This document shows, one piece after another, positions 19,199 to 28,405 of a stretch of DNA of 64,000 bases; the stretch's first letter is position 1, and each line of letters begins with the position of its first letter. A program made the position numbers and the translations under genes. The DNA comes from a virus: the IMG/VR virus record IMGVR_UViG_3300027770_000025, positions 1 through 64,000 of that record; one strand, written 5' to 3'. The notes under the pieces were generated by a model, which saw only the letters and a list, made by a program, of their open reading frames with translations, made no database searches and was not told the DNA's origin.

Positions 19199-21223
19199 TT
19201 ATAATCCCATTTTTTTCTTGATCTCGTCCTTGTTATCGCTATAAAATCCAAGATCTCTTTGAAAATCCTCGAATGCTTCATCGTTATCTGCATATACTTT
19301 ACCTGATAATGAACCGATATAAGTCATCGCTAATTTAGAGGCATTCTTAGTTTCCTCGTCAAATTCACCATTAAGATTACCTGTGGGTAAATGACCTAGA
19401 TCTATTAACCTTTGTTGAAATGATTTTACTACCTCCTTATTAAGATCCTTTCCGTCTTTAGAAAATACCTGAACGTCGCTTTTTCTTTTAATCTTAGATG
19501 GCTTAACTTCTTCTGTTCCCGAGCCTCCTTTAAACATATCTACTGCTTTATTAATTACCACATCAGCATCTCTATCTCTATATCTTTTTTCTATGGCTTG
19601 TTGATTGGTAACCTCAGAAGCTTTTGCAGCTGCCTTTTGCATTAATTCCCTTCCTTTTTCTAGATAAGCTATGGAAGCAATTCTTTCCCTACTCTCTCCG
19701 AGTACATCGTTTTTCCACTTCTCTAAAATTCCACCCTTTCTTCCTATTATAGCGATTTGCTTTGATATGTCATCTAATTTTGTCTTAATAGATGATAAGC
19801 TAACACTGCTTGATTCTAGCTCTTTAGGAACACTAACAACATATTTAAAGGAATCCTGTACGAATGATATCATTTCAGAAGCTTCAGATTTAGCTTCATC
19901 AGCAGTTAAATCAGACGCTTTTCTTGTTACTTTGTCGCTTTCACTATCAGTAGAAGAATCGTTACTCAATCCATGAACGTTTTTCTTAAAAGCTACTACA
20001 TTATCAATCTCACTAGCTAATCCAACTAAACTACCCTTTAATACATCTGCAGCATATAATAAAGATGCTTTATCATCTCCTGATTTTGCTGATTGATTTT
20101 TTGCTCCACCCTTAAATCCATCTACTATGCCTCTTCCTACTCCGCTTATGAAAGCTTTTTTATCATCTAAAAACCCACCAAAATCTTCTAGTATTCTATC
20201 GTTATTTTCTAACCAATGCTCTGATTCCTCTTTTTTGTCGTCTGCTTTTTTAGATAATACTATACTAGAAATAGCATCAGATAACTCCTCATAGAAATTT
20301 TCAGGTGCTTCAGCTAAGCCTGATTTAATTTGATCTATTGCACCACCTAGTATATCTTCGATTTTTACGCTTCCGAAATAAGCAGGAAAATCTTTTTTAA
20401 GTTTCTCTGCAATTCTTATCTTATCTTCTTTAGATGTTTTTCCATCTTCTAGTTGTTTCTGTAATTCTTCGACCTTAGCTAGATCCTCCCCTTTTATTCC
20501 ACCCTCTCTTTTTTCAACAAATCCTAGTTCAACATCAGCACCTTTTCCGAATTGATCTATTGCACTCCTATATAATCCTATTGCATTATTAATCTTACCT
20601 AAAGTCATAAGCTGCTTGGGATCTATCATGTCAGAATATTTCTTCTTCATCTCTGCTAGCTGCTTATCGTACTCCTCTTGTTTTAATTTAGGAGTGCCGT
20701 TTAGCTCAGCGTCTAGAGCTTTCTTCTCTTCAAAATATTTCTTGTAAACATCATTAGATTTAATATTCTTCTGTATTATCCCGGTAATTCCTGCACCAGA
20801 TGGAGGCCAAGATCCTGCTAATTGATAAATCTTATTCCATGCATTTTTAAGTCCTGCTGCACTTTTATCAACACTGGTAGCAATATCGTACCTATCGTTT
20901 TTATAGTTTTTTATAGCTGGAGCATCTGGATCTACCGCACCGCCCAAACTTGCCATGCCGTCTAATGAGTTAAGTGCCTCTATAAATAGTGTTACATAAG
21001 CAGAATAAGAAGATTTATTAGATTTATTGCTAACATTAAGATTCATATTAATCTTATACTTATCAGACACCGATGTTTTTTTATCAGTTTCTTTTTTAGA
21101 AGTTGGCCCTTTTATATCATCCGCAAGATCGTCGGTCTCATCCTCATTAACAGATAAGCCCATCCTTATTTTGCTTTCTAATAAGCTATAGCTAGAGAAG
21201 CTATGGATTTTGAATAATCCCAT
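19199..21223 (-). CDS. Putative internal head protein with peptidoglycan-binding-like C-terminus
   Basis: 674 aa, mostly Lys/Asp/Ser-rich helix and coiled coil. Residues of about 600-635 (FQQRLIDLGHLPTG, then LNGEFDEETKNA) resemble a PG_binding_1 repeat. The N-terminus (HSFSSYSLLES) fits the pattern of the T4 capsid-targeting sequence, also found at the starts of the 21233-22483 and 58551-59903 proteins. In T4 that tag directs proteins into the prohead and is cleaved after L/I-x-E. I infer a packaged, possibly injected protein. No catalytic motif was seen. It follows the next gene by 9 nt, so the two are co-transcribed. Confidence 0.6.
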   Translation of the reverse strand: MGLFKIHSFSSYSLLESKIRMGLSVNEDETDDLADDIKGPTSKKETDKKTSVSDKYKINMNLNVSNKSNKSSYSAYVTLFIEALNSLDGMASLGGAVDPDAPAIKNYKNDRYDIATSVDKSAAGLKNAWNKIYQLAGSWPPSGAGITGIIQKNIKSNDVYKKYFEEKKALDAELNGTPKLKQEEYDKQLAEMKKKYSDMIDPKQLMTLGKINNAIGLYRSAIDQFGKGADVELGFVEKREGGIKGEDLAKVEELQKQLEDGKTSKEDKIRIAEKLKKDFPAYFGSVKIEDILGGAIDQIKSGLAEAPENFYEELSDAISSIVLSKKADDKKEESEHWLENNDRILEDFGGFLDDKKAFISGVGRGIVDGFKGGAKNQSAKSGDDKASLLYAADVLKGSLVGLASEIDNVVAFKKNVHGLSNDSSTDSESDKVTRKASDLTADEAKSEASEMISFVQDSFKYVVSVPKELESSSVSLSSIKTKLDDISKQIAIIGRKGGILEKWKNDVLGESRERIASIAYLEKGRELMQKAAAKASEVTNQQAIEKRYRDRDADVVINKAVDMFKGGSGTEEVKPSKIKRKSDVQVFSKDGKDLNKEVVKSFQQRLIDLGHLPTGNLNGEFDEETKNASKLAMTYIGSLSGKVYADNDEAFEDFQRDLGFYSDNKDEIKKKMGL

Positions 21224-21232
21224 TTTATTTGA

Positions 21233-22483
21233 TTATTTGAAAAGATCAGCTACCTTATCTTTATTCTCTTCGTATTTTTCTATAAATTTAAGAAATTCTG
21301 GGGTCATTGATTTACCATCTAATCCTTTAAGATCCGGTACTAAAGCCTCGAATCTAGAAGCTATAGATTTTATTGCTGCTTCGGTTCCTTTACCGTAAAG
21401 CCCATCAGCTTTTATCTTTTCTTTATCTCCAAGTAATGTGTTTAATTTTTCTTGGTATGTTTTTATAGTTTCGAAATTTTTACCTTTTTTACTTAGGTTA
21501 TCCTTATCTACATTACCTGATTTTACTTCCTCGTATGATTTCTCTTCTTTATCTTCTTCTTCTTCTTCTTTATCTTCTTCTTTATCTTCTTCACCCTCGC
21601 CTGCATCTTTTGCAATAACAACCTCTTCTTGCTTGTTTAAAATTTCAATTGCCTTATTTATAAGATCCATTGCGCTTTCGACCGCTGCTTTTATCTTACC
21701 GTCGATTCCTAATTTAACTAACGCTTTACCTTGAATTTCATTCATCCTAGCAGGCACTTCGTTAACTTTACCTATGATCTCTTCTAATTTATCTTTTCTC
21801 TCTTTTCTCTTCATATTTTCCCATTCGCCCTCATTAGAAAGTAGATCATAGTATCCTTTTAATTCTCTAGCTATTTTAATACACTCGCTCTTTAAACTTT
21901 CAACTGGCGAGTTTTTAGCCAAATAAACAACTTGAGAATATATTGGCGTAATCTTCTTTACTATTTCTTCTCTCTCGTCGGTAAAAGTGTTTTTCTCAAA
22001 AATGTGTAAATGCCCTTGTTCTCCGTGCACTAATCCATTATTATCTTTATCCTCTTGTGCTTCAACTTTAGGAGCTTCTTTTGCAGTTTGACCTAATTGA
22101 GAGATGTAAGCTATTGTCTTTTTGTAAATAGTGTCTTTAATCTTATCTGCAGCTTTCTCGTCGCTTTTTAATAGCGTGTCGTATGCGTCTTTAAGTTTTT
22201 TACCCGCAACTACCATTGATGTAGCAGCTTCTTTATATTTAGGATCAACCTTACCTGCAATTTTATTTATTGCGTCTAGCATTCCTTGTCCTTTATTATC
22301 AGAATCAGCTACTGCGGTAAGATCTTTACCTGCATCTTTATAATCTCCGATTTTTGTTACTAAAGCGCCATAAGCCTGCATGAAAAGATCTATCATCTGA
22401 TCTGCCGCGCTTATTGATCCTGCTTCATCAGCTTCATTTAGTTTATGATAGCTTCTGTAGTCTAATACTCTATTTGTTGACAT
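21233..22483 (-). CDS. Putative internal head protein, CTS-like N-terminus
   Basis: 416 aa. The N-terminus (VLDYRSYHKLNEADEAG) matches the [S/D]-[F/Y]-x-x-[F/Y]-...-L-x-E pattern shared with the 19199-21223 and 58551-59903 proteins. The middle is helical, with an acidic run of Glu/Asp/Lys at about 295-320. The last 80 residues (YQEKLNTLLGD, then DGLYGKGTEAAI) resemble a degenerate peptidoglycan-binding repeat. An AATATATAG-like motif (GATATATAG) precedes the ATG by 23-31 nt, directly after a terminator, so this gene begins a two-gene late-type transcript. Role inferred only. Confidence 0.6.
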   Translation of the reverse strand: MSTNRVLDYRSYHKLNEADEAGSISAADQMIDLFMQAYGALVTKIGDYKDAGKDLTAVADSDNKGQGMLDAINKIAGKVDPKYKEAATSMVVAGKKLKDAYDTLLKSDEKAADKIKDTIYKKTIAYISQLGQTAKEAPKVEAQEDKDNNGLVHGEQGHLHIFEKNTFTDEREEIVKKITPIYSQVVYLAKNSPVESLKSECIKIARELKGYYDLLSNEGEWENMKRKERKDKLEEIIGKVNEVPARMNEIQGKALVKLGIDGKIKAAVESAMDLINKAIEILNKQEEVVIAKDAGEGEEDKEEDKEEEEEDKEEKSYEEVKSGNVDKDNLSKKGKNFETIKTYQEKLNTLLGDKEKIKADGLYGKGTEAAIKSIASRFEALVPDLKGLDGKSMTPEFLKFIEKYEENKDKVADLFK

Positions 22484-22506
22484 GTTGTTTAATTTTTTTT
22501 TGTATT

Positions 22507-22515
22507 CTATATATC
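22507..22515 (-). promoter_or_regulatory. Putative late-type promoter motif GATATATAG
   Basis: Sits directly behind the terminator of the sugar operon and upstream of the ATG at 22483, marking the start of a new transcript. Confidence 0.4.
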
Positions 22516-22516
22516 A

Positions 22517-22546
22517 CAAAAAAATTCCGCCTTTTGGACGGAATTC
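22517..22546 (-). terminator. Intrinsic terminator of the large sugar operon
   Basis: On the minus strand AATTCCG and CGGAATT form a stem around a short inner CC/GG pairing, followed by seven T residues. It lies 22 nt after the gmd stop codon and ends the run of 20 minus-strand sugar genes. Confidence 0.85.
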
Positions 22547-22567
22547 TATTAATTTGTTTAAAGTGTC

Positions 22568-23542
22568 TTAGCAGTACTTGTCCATCCAGTATTGGATCAT
22601 CTCATCTAGCATAGTTTCAAATGTGTATTCTGGTTCCCATCCTGTTTTATGCCTTAGCTTAAACGAATCACCTTTAAGATCGTCTAGCTCCTCTGGTCTC
22701 ATAAACTTTTGGTCCTGAACGACATAATCTTTCCAATCAAGGTCAAGCTTACCGAACACGTATTCTACAAGCTCCAAAACGGAATGTGATGTTCCAGTTG
22801 AACAAACATAATCGTCAGGTTCATCCTCTTGAAGGATCATCCACATAGCTTTAACGTAATCTTTAGCGTGTCCCCAATCTCTAGTAGCGTTTAAATTGCC
22901 TAGGCTGAGCTTTTCTGCCATACCTAGCTTAATCTCTACTGCAGCCTTTACTACCTTATTAGTGACAAAGTTTGTACCTCTGCGTGGTGATTCGTGGTTG
23001 AATAGAATACCGTTACTTATAAACATTCCATATGAATTTCTATAGTTTCTGCAGATGTTGTACGAGAATACTTTAGCACACCCATAAGGTGATACCGGAT
23101 TCATTGGGGTCGTTTCTCTCTGGTACCTATCATCATCGATAGAATTGCCAAACATTTCCGAAGATGATGCCTGGTAGATCTTAATGTCCTTATTAAACAC
23201 TCTTACAGCTTCCAGTAAATTTAGTGTTCCTATGCCTGTTGCTTGTGCAGTATAAACTGGTTGGTCAAAAGATATTCTAACATGCGACTGAGCAGCTAAG
23301 TTATAAACCTCATGCGGGTTAGAGATATTTAAAGCATGCAAAAGAGACGGGACATCTAAAAGGTCTGCATAAATAAGGTTGCCTTTTATTTTTTCGTAAA
23401 CAGAATCTAGCCTGGATGTTTGATTTTCTGATACTGAATTTCTTTTGATTGTTCCGAATACATTGTAACCCTTATTGATCAGAAATTCTGCAAGGTAACT
23501 TCCATCTTGTCCATTAATACCTGTTATTAAAGCTCTTTTCAT
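22568..23542 (-). CDS. gmd: GDP-mannose 4,6-dehydratase
   Basis: 324 aa from the ATG at 23542; the frame is open 12 codons further but this start gives the normal N-terminus MKRALITGINGQDGS and overlaps the upstream stop as TAATG. The NAD(P)-binding GxxGxxG is at 8-14, the catalytic SSSEMFG region at 126-132 and the YxxxK pair at Y153/K157. The enzyme converts GDP-mannose to GDP-4-keto-6-deoxymannose, the first step to GDP-L-fucose; the next enzyme (Fcl) is the adjacent gene. It is somewhat shorter than cellular Gmd. It is the last gene of the sugar operon. Confidence 0.93.
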   Translation of the reverse strand: MKRALITGINGQDGSYLAEFLINKGYNVFGTIKRNSVSENQTSRLDSVYEKIKGNLIYADLLDVPSLLHALNISNPHEVYNLAAQSHVRISFDQPVYTAQATGIGTLNLLEAVRVFNKDIKIYQASSSEMFGNSIDDDRYQRETTPMNPVSPYGCAKVFSYNICRNYRNSYGMFISNGILFNHESPRRGTNFVTNKVVKAAVEIKLGMAEKLSLGNLNATRDWGHAKDYVKAMWMILQEDEPDDYVCSTGTSHSVLELVEYVFGKLDLDWKDYVVQDQKFMRPEELDDLKGDSFKLRHKTGWEPEYTFETMLDEMIQYWMDKYC

Positions 23543-24453
23543 TATTTTCTTATATTTGGATAATTTTCTTTGAACCATGTTACTGATTTGTGTATTCCCT
23601 CCTCAATTGGGGTGAATTCAAAATCTGGTGCTATTGATCTTATGACAGAATTATCACTTGGTTTCCTAAATTGGCCTTCAGGTTTATCTAAATCCCAAAT
23701 TATCTTACCCCTGAAATTAAATTCACTTGCTATAATTTCCACTACTTCTTTTATTGATATCTCTTTTCCTGAAGATATTATAACAGGAATTCCCTCTTTA
23801 TAGTTATCAAAAAGGATACGGGTTAGATCAGCTACGTCCTCTGAAAATACAAATTCCCTAAGGGGGCTTCCAGATCCCCATATGGTAACATCTGATCCGC
23901 TGATATCTGCTAAGTGAAATTTGTGAATTAATGAGGGAAGAACATGTCCATCTTCTAAATTATAATTATCTGCTGGACCGTATATGTTACAGGGGATCAC
24001 ACTAAAATAATTAACACCATATTGCTCTCTATATGATTGCATCTGTATCTCTGCCATTCTTTTAGCATACGCATAGCCATAATTAGAAGAATGCGGTGGG
24101 CCAAGATGAATCTTATCTGGTGTGAGTGGATATTCTACTTTATCAGGAAATACACAGGTTGAAGAAAATGCAATCAGCTTTTTAATTCCTGCTTTTCTAG
24201 CCTCCTCTATGATTCCGGTATTCATCTTGAGGTTCCCGTAGGTGAATTCTCCAGGATATTCCATATTACCCTTTACCCCTCCAACTCTAGCTGCACAGTG
24301 TATGACCCCTTCTATCTCTTTATTCTTTAGAAAATCCCCTATTGAATTTTGATTCAGAAGATTAAGATCATTAGACCCTATTTTTATGTAATCTTCACCA
24401 ATAAATCTTGATCCAACTAATCCTGTTCCCCCTGTAATTAATATCTTTCCCAT
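23542..24453 (-). CDS. fcl: GDP-L-fucose synthase
   Basis: 303 aa. It has the SDR Rossmann motif GGTGLVG (8-14), the family marker AARVGG (54-59), FSSTCVFP around the catalytic Ser, and YxxxK at Y127/K131. The segment SVIPCNIYGP is typical of GDP-fucose synthase (WcaG/Fcl). It epimerises and reduces the Gmd product to GDP-L-fucose. Coupled by TAATG overlap to gmd. A GT11 fucosyltransferase in the same operon can use the product. Confidence 0.93.
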   Translation of the reverse strand: MGKILITGGTGLVGSRFIGEDYIKIGSNDLNLLNQNSIGDFLKNKEIEGVIHCAARVGGVKGNMEYPGEFTYGNLKMNTGIIEEARKAGIKKLIAFSSTCVFPDKVEYPLTPDKIHLGPPHSSNYGYAYAKRMAEIQMQSYREQYGVNYFSVIPCNIYGPADNYNLEDGHVLPSLIHKFHLADISGSDVTIWGSGSPLREFVFSEDVADLTRILFDNYKEGIPVIISSGKEISIKEVVEIIASEFNFRGKIIWDLDKPEGQFRKPSDNSVIRSIAPDFEFTPIEEGIHKSVTWFKENYPNIRK

Positions 24454-24481
24454 TATTTAAAGTTTTTAGTAAATTATTTAG

Positions 24482-25297
24482 CTACCATTTGCCAATGGTC
24501 TTATATTTTTTATTGTATTCCTGATTTTGGTAGTATTGTATAGTCTGATCCTTGTCCATTCTTTTGCATTGCTCGAAGACATCCCAATTTTCCTTTGCTT
24601 TTGGGTTAGCCTCACTACTGTCAGAACCTCTATAGTGTTCAAAGTGATAAACCTTACAGTCGCTTATCCAATTAACATTAAATCCCATTTTTTGAAATCT
24701 CTCGCCTCTTTCTTTATCTTCAGGTCCATATGAAATAAAATTCTCATTCTCTGCACCATATTTTTTATAGATCCATGTATTAAAGAAAATGCAATGTCCA
24801 TATTCAGAATCATAGTCAGACCAAGGTCCAATAACGTCTATGTGATTTAGATCAAATCCATTCTCATAAAATCTTGGATAATCAAAATTATCTAAAACTC
24901 TTCTTTGACCTCCTGGACCGAATCTATAGGGGTATACTACGTCGCTATCCCCATTGGTTATGTCATAAGTAATTTTTTTATAAAATTTGGCCGGTATAAT
25001 TACGTCTATGTCATAGTTAGCAACAACTGGTGTTTGCACATCATCAAGCATGATGTTTAGATATTTAGTTCTATGAAAAATCCCCTCATCTTCTGATTTC
25101 CAGTGTTTAATCTTTAGATTTTTTAGATCATCTAGAAAATCTAATTTACTTATCCCATCTTCACAGATCTCGTATATAAATACATTAGTCTCAAGATGCT
25201 GATTCAAAAATCCTAAAACAGTTTTAGCATTTCTGTACCGATCAGAATGCTCTACCTTGATCGGTATGATTAGTGTACAATTTTTTAAATCAATCAT
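24482..25297 (-). CDS. Glycosyltransferase, GT2/GT7-C-like
   Basis: 271 aa. GT-A fold features: an N-terminal strand LIIPIK, DxD at NYDIDVI (about 95), and a C-terminal GPEDKERGERFQ motif like the galactosyltransferase C-domain, in which ED would be the catalytic pair. Likely transfers a hexose from a nucleotide sugar in the cytoplasm; donor unknown. It overlaps the GT6 gene by 8 nt and lies before fcl. Confidence 0.75.
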   Translation of the reverse strand: MIDLKNCTLIIPIKVEHSDRYRNAKTVLGFLNQHLETNVFIYEICEDGISKLDFLDDLKNLKIKHWKSEDEGIFHRTKYLNIMLDDVQTPVVANYDIDVIIPAKFYKKITYDITNGDSDVVYPYRFGPGGQRRVLDNFDYPRFYENGFDLNHIDVIGPWSDYDSEYGHCIFFNTWIYKKYGAENENFISYGPEDKERGERFQKMGFNVNWISDCKVYHFEHYRGSDSSEANPKAKENWDVFEQCKRMDKDQTIQYYQNQEYNKKYKTIGKW

Positions 25298-26057
25298 TGT
25301 GTTTTTGTATTGTTCCCCTCAATTCTTTCTTACCTCCAAAATCATCCTTGTTTAATTGAAGTATTTTAGGGTCTCCGAATTTTTTTATTATTTCGTAATG
25401 ATTATCCCTTGCTGGATCCCCTACAAAACAATCTGGATACGCAAACGTAGGATCTAATATTTTTGGATTTTTTTCCATCATATACCAATTTAAAGCACTC
25501 TCATCATGCCATAGCGGTATTATATTTCTACTTAAATCCAAGTCAATCAAACGGGATAGTTCTTCTGACATCCTGAGAAATTCATTAGTTTTACCGCCAT
25601 TGAAACATCCTTGAAAATAGTTTCTTTCCTTACCTACTGGAAAATAAAATGATGACATAGGGTTTCTTTCTAGCGGATACTCATTCCTGGGTTCTAAATA
25701 AAAACCTGGATGCAATGTTACTATTAGACCACATCCGTTAGGTGTTTCTAGAATAGAACTTCCTATTGTGGATACTACTTTCATATTAGCATTCATAAAG
25801 AAAATGTAATCAAATTCCTCTAATTGCTTTTTAATAGAGTTAAACATATGAAATCTCATCATTGTATCGAATGGCCATCCGAGTTTTTGCTGCTCCACCT
25901 TTATTACGTCTTCCGAGAATTTTATATTTTCCGAATCAGTAAAGACGAAATATTTTTTCTCCGATCCTGGCAGAAAATACTTATTGCATGATTCAACCAG
26001 ACCATCAATAAATATGTCATATTTTCCTGTTGCTATTGTTGTTACTGCAATTCTCAT
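25290..26057 (-). CDS. GT6-family glycosyltransferase (ABO blood-group transferase family)
   Basis: 255 aa, no membrane anchor, the size of bacterial GT6 enzymes. Family hallmarks: TIATGKY at the N-terminus, KYFVFTDS, KLGWPFDTMMRF, FFMNANM (NAN at 89-91 in place of the mammalian DxD, as known for bacterial GT6), HPGFY, NYFQGCFNGG and WHDESALNWY (183-192) with the likely catalytic Glu186. GT6 enzymes add alpha-1,3-Gal or alpha-1,3-GalNAc, in the ABO case to Fuc-alpha-1,2-Gal. By eye, the two residues that set A/B donor choice correspond to Gln149 and Cys151, so the donor cannot be predicted. Overlaps the upstream gene by 41 nt. Confidence 0.9.
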   Translation of the reverse strand: MRIAVTTIATGKYDIFIDGLVESCNKYFLPGSEKKYFVFTDSENIKFSEDVIKVEQQKLGWPFDTMMRFHMFNSIKKQLEEFDYIFFMNANMKVVSTIGSSILETPNGCGLIVTLHPGFYLEPRNEYPLERNPMSSFYFPVGKERNYFQGCFNGGKTNEFLRMSEELSRLIDLDLSRNIIPLWHDESALNWYMMEKNPKILDPTFAYPDCFVGDPARDNHYEIIKKFGDPKILQLNKDDFGGKKELRGTIQKHND

Positions 26058-26844
26058 TTTCTCGTTTTTGATTTGAAAGTTTTTTGAATATAGGCAGATG
26101 TCCGCCGTTTAAATTTATATAAACACTAAACAATTCAGGATTTCTCTTAAAAGCAATGGCTAATGCGATCTGCTCATTATTTACCATATTTAATTCTAGC
26201 ATTTCTTTTTCCAATATATTAATGACCATATCTGAGACTTTAGATACTATCGTACCGGTACCCCCGAATAATGTACCTACAAGAATACAGTTGTTATCCC
26301 ATTTATATTCTTCCGTGTTCATAGATGAGTATATTCTTTCCGTGTTCACATTCCCCTGTATAATAAATCTATCTTTATCTAAATTTTGTAAATTTGGCCA
26401 ATCTAAAGAAAGATCGAAATCAGAAAAAAATCTGCTACATCCCGCATCAAGCCAGAAATAAAAATCCGAATGTTTTTTTATTTCATTTTGAATCCATCCA
26501 AATTTAGAATACTGTATTATATTATATAGGTCTAGGTTGCATTCTATTCTAGAATTGTCCTTTATTCTTGAAAGGTAGTCTGCATCATTCAGTATTTTAT
26601 TTATTGAATCTTTGTGTTTGTACATTGGAATTTCTTCTAGCCTCTGAATTCTTATTTCAGTGCATTCAGGATCTCTATGTTCTTCTATAAATTTTTTAAA
26701 TTTCTCCTCGGTATAAATGATCATATGAACCTTTAATCGTAGGGTTTCTTTGAACCATTCGAGATATTGGGTCATCGGCCTACCATCTCCTAGATTTTCT
26801 CTACCTATGTCAAATAAGGCAGTGATTACTTTTATTCCACCCAT
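26017..26844 (-). CDS. HtrL/YibB-like protein
   Basis: 275 aa. The start (VITALFDIGRENLGDGRP, then YLEWFKETL) and the FYFWLDAGCSRF segment match the HtrL/YibB family, which occurs in LPS and capsule loci and has a glycosyltransferase-like layout but no settled activity. It overlaps the GT6 gene by 41 nt and the GT4 gene by 13 nt, so it is part of the operon. Probably acts on sugars; substrate unknown. Confidence 0.75.
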   Translation of the reverse strand: MGGIKVITALFDIGRENLGDGRPMTQYLEWFKETLRLKVHMIIYTEEKFKKFIEEHRDPECTEIRIQRLEEIPMYKHKDSINKILNDADYLSRIKDNSRIECNLDLYNIIQYSKFGWIQNEIKKHSDFYFWLDAGCSRFFSDFDLSLDWPNLQNLDKDRFIIQGNVNTERIYSSMNTEEYKWDNNCILVGTLFGGTGTIVSKVSDMVINILEKEMLELNMVNNEQIALAIAFKRNPELFSVYINLNGGHLPIFKKLSNQKRENENCSNNNSNRKI

Positions 26845-27779
26845 TTGCTAATTGTTTCTGCATATTCTTTTACAAGCTTAGTCCAATCAAAATTAGCCAA
26901 TCCATATTTTCTAATCTCTGATCTCATTCTATTAGAAATCTCTTGATTTTTTCTGATACTTTCACTTACGTAATCAAGGTCATGCAATTTATCATTAGGT
27001 ATAATTTCTATGAATGGTAGAGATCTATCAAGATTCCCACTAGCATATTCACTGACAACCAAACCGAGACCGCATATTAAAGCTTCACAACAAACTAAGG
27101 GATGTGCTTCACCGTCGCTTAAAAGAACAAGATTAGAATATTTGGATAATTCTTTATAGAGCTTATCCTTAGTCCATTCACCTAAGTAATTGCTTCTATT
27201 AAAATTAAACCTATGATCATCCTGGTTTCCTGCAAAGTGTATAAACTCAAGATCTTGATAAATGTATTGTTTCTTTCTATCTGTTATTTTAGCTAAGTAT
27301 ATGCTTTTATCTAAAAATTCTGGAGAATCGTAGTATTCAAAAAGATCGCTTCTTGCTCCGTTTGGGGTTACGTATAATCTGGATGGATCTGCTCCACCGT
27401 TAAGATAAACCTGTCTTATACCTTCAGAGAGACAGAATATTTTAAAATCACTATCTACAAATCCTTTAAATATTCTATGATATCCTCCCAGTAGATGATG
27501 GGGTACTTCTAAGTACCCGAAATGTGAAGTTGCAGCTTTATTTGGACACGAGATATGTGGCAAAACGTGATAAAGATCGTCATATTGCAAATGCACAAAA
27601 TCCGGATTAAATGAATTTACTTGGTTTACTATCTCTTGGGGGTTTTGTGTATTTACAATCTGTACTTCGTGCCCTAACTTTGTTAGCTCCTGGTAATAGT
27701 CCCAGATCAATATCTCAACTGCTCCCCATCCTACTGGAGGAATAGGCATGATTCCCGGACCTATTATGCAGATCTTCAT
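26832..27779 (-). CDS. GT4-family glycosyltransferase
   Basis: 315 aa from the ATG at 27779 (MKICIIGPGIM), which overlaps the upstream stop as ATGA; a longer start 9 codons earlier would add residues with no family counterpart. GT-B layout: the N-terminal glycine-rich GPGIMPIPPVGWGAVE and the C-terminal donor site SDGEAHPLVCCEAL with the E-x7-E pair, followed by VVSEYASGN. Retaining GT4 enzymes use nucleotide-diphosphate sugars; donor unknown. Confidence 0.88.
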   Translation of the reverse strand: MKICIIGPGIMPIPPVGWGAVEILIWDYYQELTKLGHEVQIVNTQNPQEIVNQVNSFNPDFVHLQYDDLYHVLPHISCPNKAATSHFGYLEVPHHLLGGYHRIFKGFVDSDFKIFCLSEGIRQVYLNGGADPSRLYVTPNGARSDLFEYYDSPEFLDKSIYLAKITDRKKQYIYQDLEFIHFAGNQDDHRFNFNRSNYLGEWTKDKLYKELSKYSNLVLLSDGEAHPLVCCEALICGLGLVVSEYASGNLDRSLPFIEIIPNDKLHDLDYVSESIRKNQEISNRMRSEIRKYGLANFDWTKLVKEYAETISKWVE

Positions 27780-28315
27780 TTTTTCTCCGGTTTCCTTACT
27801 GACCAACTAGTATCTTCAAAGAAATTTAATTCCTCTGCCGAGAAGAATTCGTCAACTGCTCCTCTTACTCCACGGTCCCGGGGATCTTCATGAATGTAAT
27901 CGTGACCGCATATTATTCCCGAATCTTTTAGCTTAGGAAGGGAGATATTAATATCTCTTAATACAAATTCTTTATCGTGGTTTGCATCTATGTAAACAAA
28001 ATCAAAATACAAATCAGGTAAACCCGGAATTATTTCTTTTATATCACCTTTTTTAAATATGATATTAGGATTCTCTTTTAATTTTTTTTCCAATTTCCCG
28101 GTGGAAATTAAATCTATAGCTATTACTTCTTTGCAATAATAAGAAAATAAAGAGGTACTAACCCCATCATTAACCCCCAATTCCAATACTATGTGGCCTT
28201 TATTCATTCCGTGGAATTTACACATATCGTCTAACCCTTTTAGATAATTTTGTCTATTTTGATAAGCTCCCCCATGACCATCCATTCTTTCTTCGTAAAG
28301 ATTTGGCTTTTCCAT
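27776..28315 (-). CDS. SAM-dependent methyltransferase
   Basis: 179 aa. Class I methyltransferase core: VLELGVNDGVS (motif I), AIDL (motif II), a DFVYIDANHD segment and GGHDY-like CGHDY typical of the Methyltransf_24 group often found in polysaccharide loci. Likely O-methylates a sugar or works on a glycan precursor. First codons MEKPNLYEE; the last codons overlap the GT4 start. Confidence 0.8.
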   Translation of the reverse strand: MEKPNLYEERMDGHGGAYQNRQNYLKGLDDMCKFHGMNKGHIVLELGVNDGVSTSLFSYYCKEVIAIDLISTGKLEKKLKENPNIIFKKGDIKEIIPGLPDLYFDFVYIDANHDKEFVLRDINISLPKLKDSGIICGHDYIHEDPRDRGVRGAVDEFFSAEELNFFEDTSWSVRKPEKK

Positions 28316-28405
28316 TTTTAATTTATTTAATTATAGATATCCTCATACCAAATTATAGCTGGGTATTTTTTTAATGTTTCATAAAATAAAACTGAGATAT
28401 ACTAT

